DNA of 64,000 bases, taken from Bartonella doshiae NCTC 12862 = ATCC 700133 (GTDB lineage: Bacteria; Pseudomonadota; Alphaproteobacteria; Rhizobiales; Rhizobiaceae). The stretch spans positions 186,001 through 250,000 of the forward strand of contig NZ_JH725095.1 of NCBI RefSeq assembly GCF_000278155.1, given 5' to 3'. Of this stretch, positions 62,519 to 64,000 are shown in pieces. Under the pieces are notes generated by a model. The model saw only the letters and a program-made list of their open reading frames with translations, ran no database searches and had not been told where the DNA came from. Numbering within the stretch: the stretch's first letter is position 1; each line of letters begins with the position of its first letter. Made by a program: the position numbers and the translations under genes.

Positions 62519-63715
62519 ATGACACAAACTATACCTTCCTCTAATCCTTGGAGTGTAAAAAAACCGACAGCTCTCTTGGTGCTCGCAGATGGAACAGTTA
62601 TTGAAGGAAAAGGAGCGGGTGCGACAGGTATTGCTGAAGCTGAAATTTGTTTCAATACTGCTATGACAGGTTATGAAGAAATCCTCACAGATCCTTCATA
62701 TACACAGCAAATCATTAATTTTACTTTTCCTCATATAGGTAATGTTGGTGCAAATAGTGAAGATCTTGAAGATCTCACTCCCATAAACTGCCATGGTGCA
62801 GTCGGTGCGGTTTTCAAAGCGGACATTACGAATCCCTCTAATTACCGCGCAAATGAAAATCTTCATCAGTGGCTCAAAGCACGTAAAATTATTGCACTTT
62901 GCGGTATTGATACACGTGCATTAACTATTCTTATCCGTGAAAGAGGTGCACAAAATGCCATCATTGCACATAATCCCAATGGAAATTTTGATATCCCTTC
63001 TTTACAAGAGCGTGCACGAAAATGGTCTGGTCTCGTTAATCTAGATCTTACGAAGGAAGTGACATCACATCCTTTAAGACAATGGGATGAAAAGACGTGG
63101 CTATGGGATAAAGGATATAGTACAAATAGTGTGCACAATTTTCATATCGTTGCAATTGACTATGGCATTAAGCGCAATATTCTTCGCCTTATGGCCACAC
63201 AAGGAGCACGCATTACTGTTGTGCCTGCACAAACAAATGCAGAAGAAATTCTGGCAATGAATCCTGACGGTATTTTTCTTTCCAACGGTCCTGGAGATCC
63301 AGCTGCTACAGCTGAATACGCTGTTCCAACTATAAAAACGCTCATCGATCGCAATTTACCACTTTTCGGAATATGCCTTGGTCATCAACTTCTTGCTCTT
63401 ACGATTGGCGCAAAAACCACAAAAATGCACCAAGGACATCATGGTGCCAACCATCCTGTTAAAGATCTTAACACTGGAAAAGTTGAGATCGTATCAATGA
63501 ATCATGGTTTTACTGTAGATGCAACATCTCTACCAAAACATGTCCAAGAAACACATATTTCCCTCTTTGATGGTTCAAATTGCGGTATTCGAATCATTGG
63601 AAAACCGGTTTTTTCTGTTCAACACCACCCGGAAGCCTCTCCTGGACCACAAGACAGTCACTATTTGTTTCAGCGTTTTTCTGATCTTATTATGGATTAT
63701 AAAAAAATAGCTTAA
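62519..63715 (+). CDS. carA: Carbamoyl-phosphate synthase small chain
   Basis: CarA is the glutaminase subunit that supplies ammonia to CarB for pyrimidine and arginine synthesis. The 398-residue protein has the N-terminal CPSase small-chain domain (LVLADGTVIEGKGAG ... FNTAMTGYEEILTDPSY, IDTRALTILIRERG) and the class I glutamine amidotransferase domain: FLSNGPGDP, nucleophile Cys in FGICLGHQLLAL, and the His-Glu pair in VQHHPEASPGP. I chose ATG 62519; a TTG five codons earlier is less likely. A TTGTGC/TTATTA promoter-like pair lies at about 62457-62485. carB is not in the window. Confidence 0.95.
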   Translation: MTQTIPSSNPWSVKKPTALLVLADGTVIEGKGAGATGIAEAEICFNTAMTGYEEILTDPSYTQQIINFTFPHIGNVGANSEDLEDLTPINCHGAVGAVFKADITNPSNYRANENLHQWLKARKIIALCGIDTRALTILIRERGAQNAIIAHNPNGNFDIPSLQERARKWSGLVNLDLTKEVTSHPLRQWDEKTWLWDKGYSTNSVHNFHIVAIDYGIKRNILRLMATQGARITVVPAQTNAEEILAMNPDGIFLSNGPGDPAATAEYAVPTIKTLIDRNLPLFGICLGHQLLALTIGAKTTKMHQGHHGANHPVKDLNTGKVEIVSMNHGFTVDATSLPKHVQETHISLFDGSNCGIRIIGKPVFSVQHHPEASPGPQDSHYLFQRFSDLIMDYKKIA

Positions 63716-63898
63716 TCAAAGTAATTTATCTTTTAAACTTAAACTCCCTTTTTCAAATTATATCTCTTTGCTGCGCACACATCTGTTACTTTTGCATACA
63801 CTCAAAGAGTGTAATCTGCTTATAAAATGATAAACTTTTCATTTTTGTATTGTCTCAGAATAATATCTTTTTTCGCTCGAATCCTAAGTCCTGAGAGA

Positions 63899-64000
63899 TT
63901 AACGTACTCGTAAAACAAAAACTATCGTCGTAATGACAAGTACAAAAAAGCTTCCCACAAAAGGAGCACCAGAAAAATGCAACAATGTATCTTCATGTGT
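63899..64000 (-). CDS. C-terminal end of an unidentified membrane protein (partial)
   Basis: On the minus strand an open frame runs from the right edge to TAA at 63899-63901, giving about 33 residues ending in a hydrophobic helix (FVGSFFVLVITTIVFVL) and a short basic tail RVR. It looks like the last transmembrane segment of an inner-membrane protein. Too little is visible to name the family; the rest lies beyond the window. Confidence 0.55.
   Translation of the reverse strand, partial: THEDTLLHFSGAPFVGSFFVLVITTIVFVLRVR

Overview
The window is a chromosomal segment of an AT-rich alphaproteobacterium of the order Rhizobiales, most likely Bartonella. The evidence is a circularly permuted two-piece tmRNA next to an alpha-type SspB, a long-tailed rhizobial FtsZ, a rhizobial ArsR-methyltransferase fusion, AT-rich spacers, and several freshly decayed genes, all of which fit a genome undergoing reduction. 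I identified no species.

Layout. Positions 1-3000 hold the 3' part of a 2-oxoglutarate permease gene broken by one amber codon, a small DUF2853-like gene, ssrA (tmRNA) and an sspB / DUF4169 / ribbon-helix-helix operon. Positions 3.1-9.5 kb carry uvrD, the remnant of a hexapeptide acyltransferase, a SCO1-type copper chaperone, prmA and an aminopeptidase P. From 34.4 down to 9.8 kb, all on the minus strand, lies the division and cell-wall (dcw) cluster: rsmH-ftsL-ftsI-murE-murF-mraY-murD-ftsW-murG-murC-murB, a gap, ddl-ftsQ-ftsA-ftsZ, then a terminator and lpxC-bamD-recN-ligA. Many of these genes overlap by a few bases, which suggests translational coupling. Together they build UDP-MurNAc-pentapeptide, lipid I and lipid II and assemble the divisome; lpxC and bamD add outer-membrane functions. 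No mraZ is visible at the head of the cluster, which is instead preceded by rnpB and a lytic transglycosylase.

Positions 35.6-50 kb are gene-poor. They contain a probable small RNA whose loop carries an anti-Shine-Dalgarno motif and a run of 11 C, the ArsR-methyltransferase fusion (with an apparent internal deletion), ettA, pncA and a TerC-like membrane protein. From 44.3 to 49 kb there is a decayed phage-like zone: two XRE regulators with palindromic operator candidates, a DUF1508 protein, a small coiled-coil membrane protein and a ruined repeat-protein gene. This zone lies on the 3' side of a CAU-anticodon tRNA gene at 50.1 kb.

Positions 50.3-64 kb are conventional again: a SIMPL-domain protein, a YcgN-type cysteine cluster protein, rpoD, dnaG, an MscS channel, a Na/Pi cotransporter, a GlsB-type membrane protein, a chorismate lyase, a yqeY pseudogene beside carA, and the C-terminal end of an unidentified membrane protein at the right edge.
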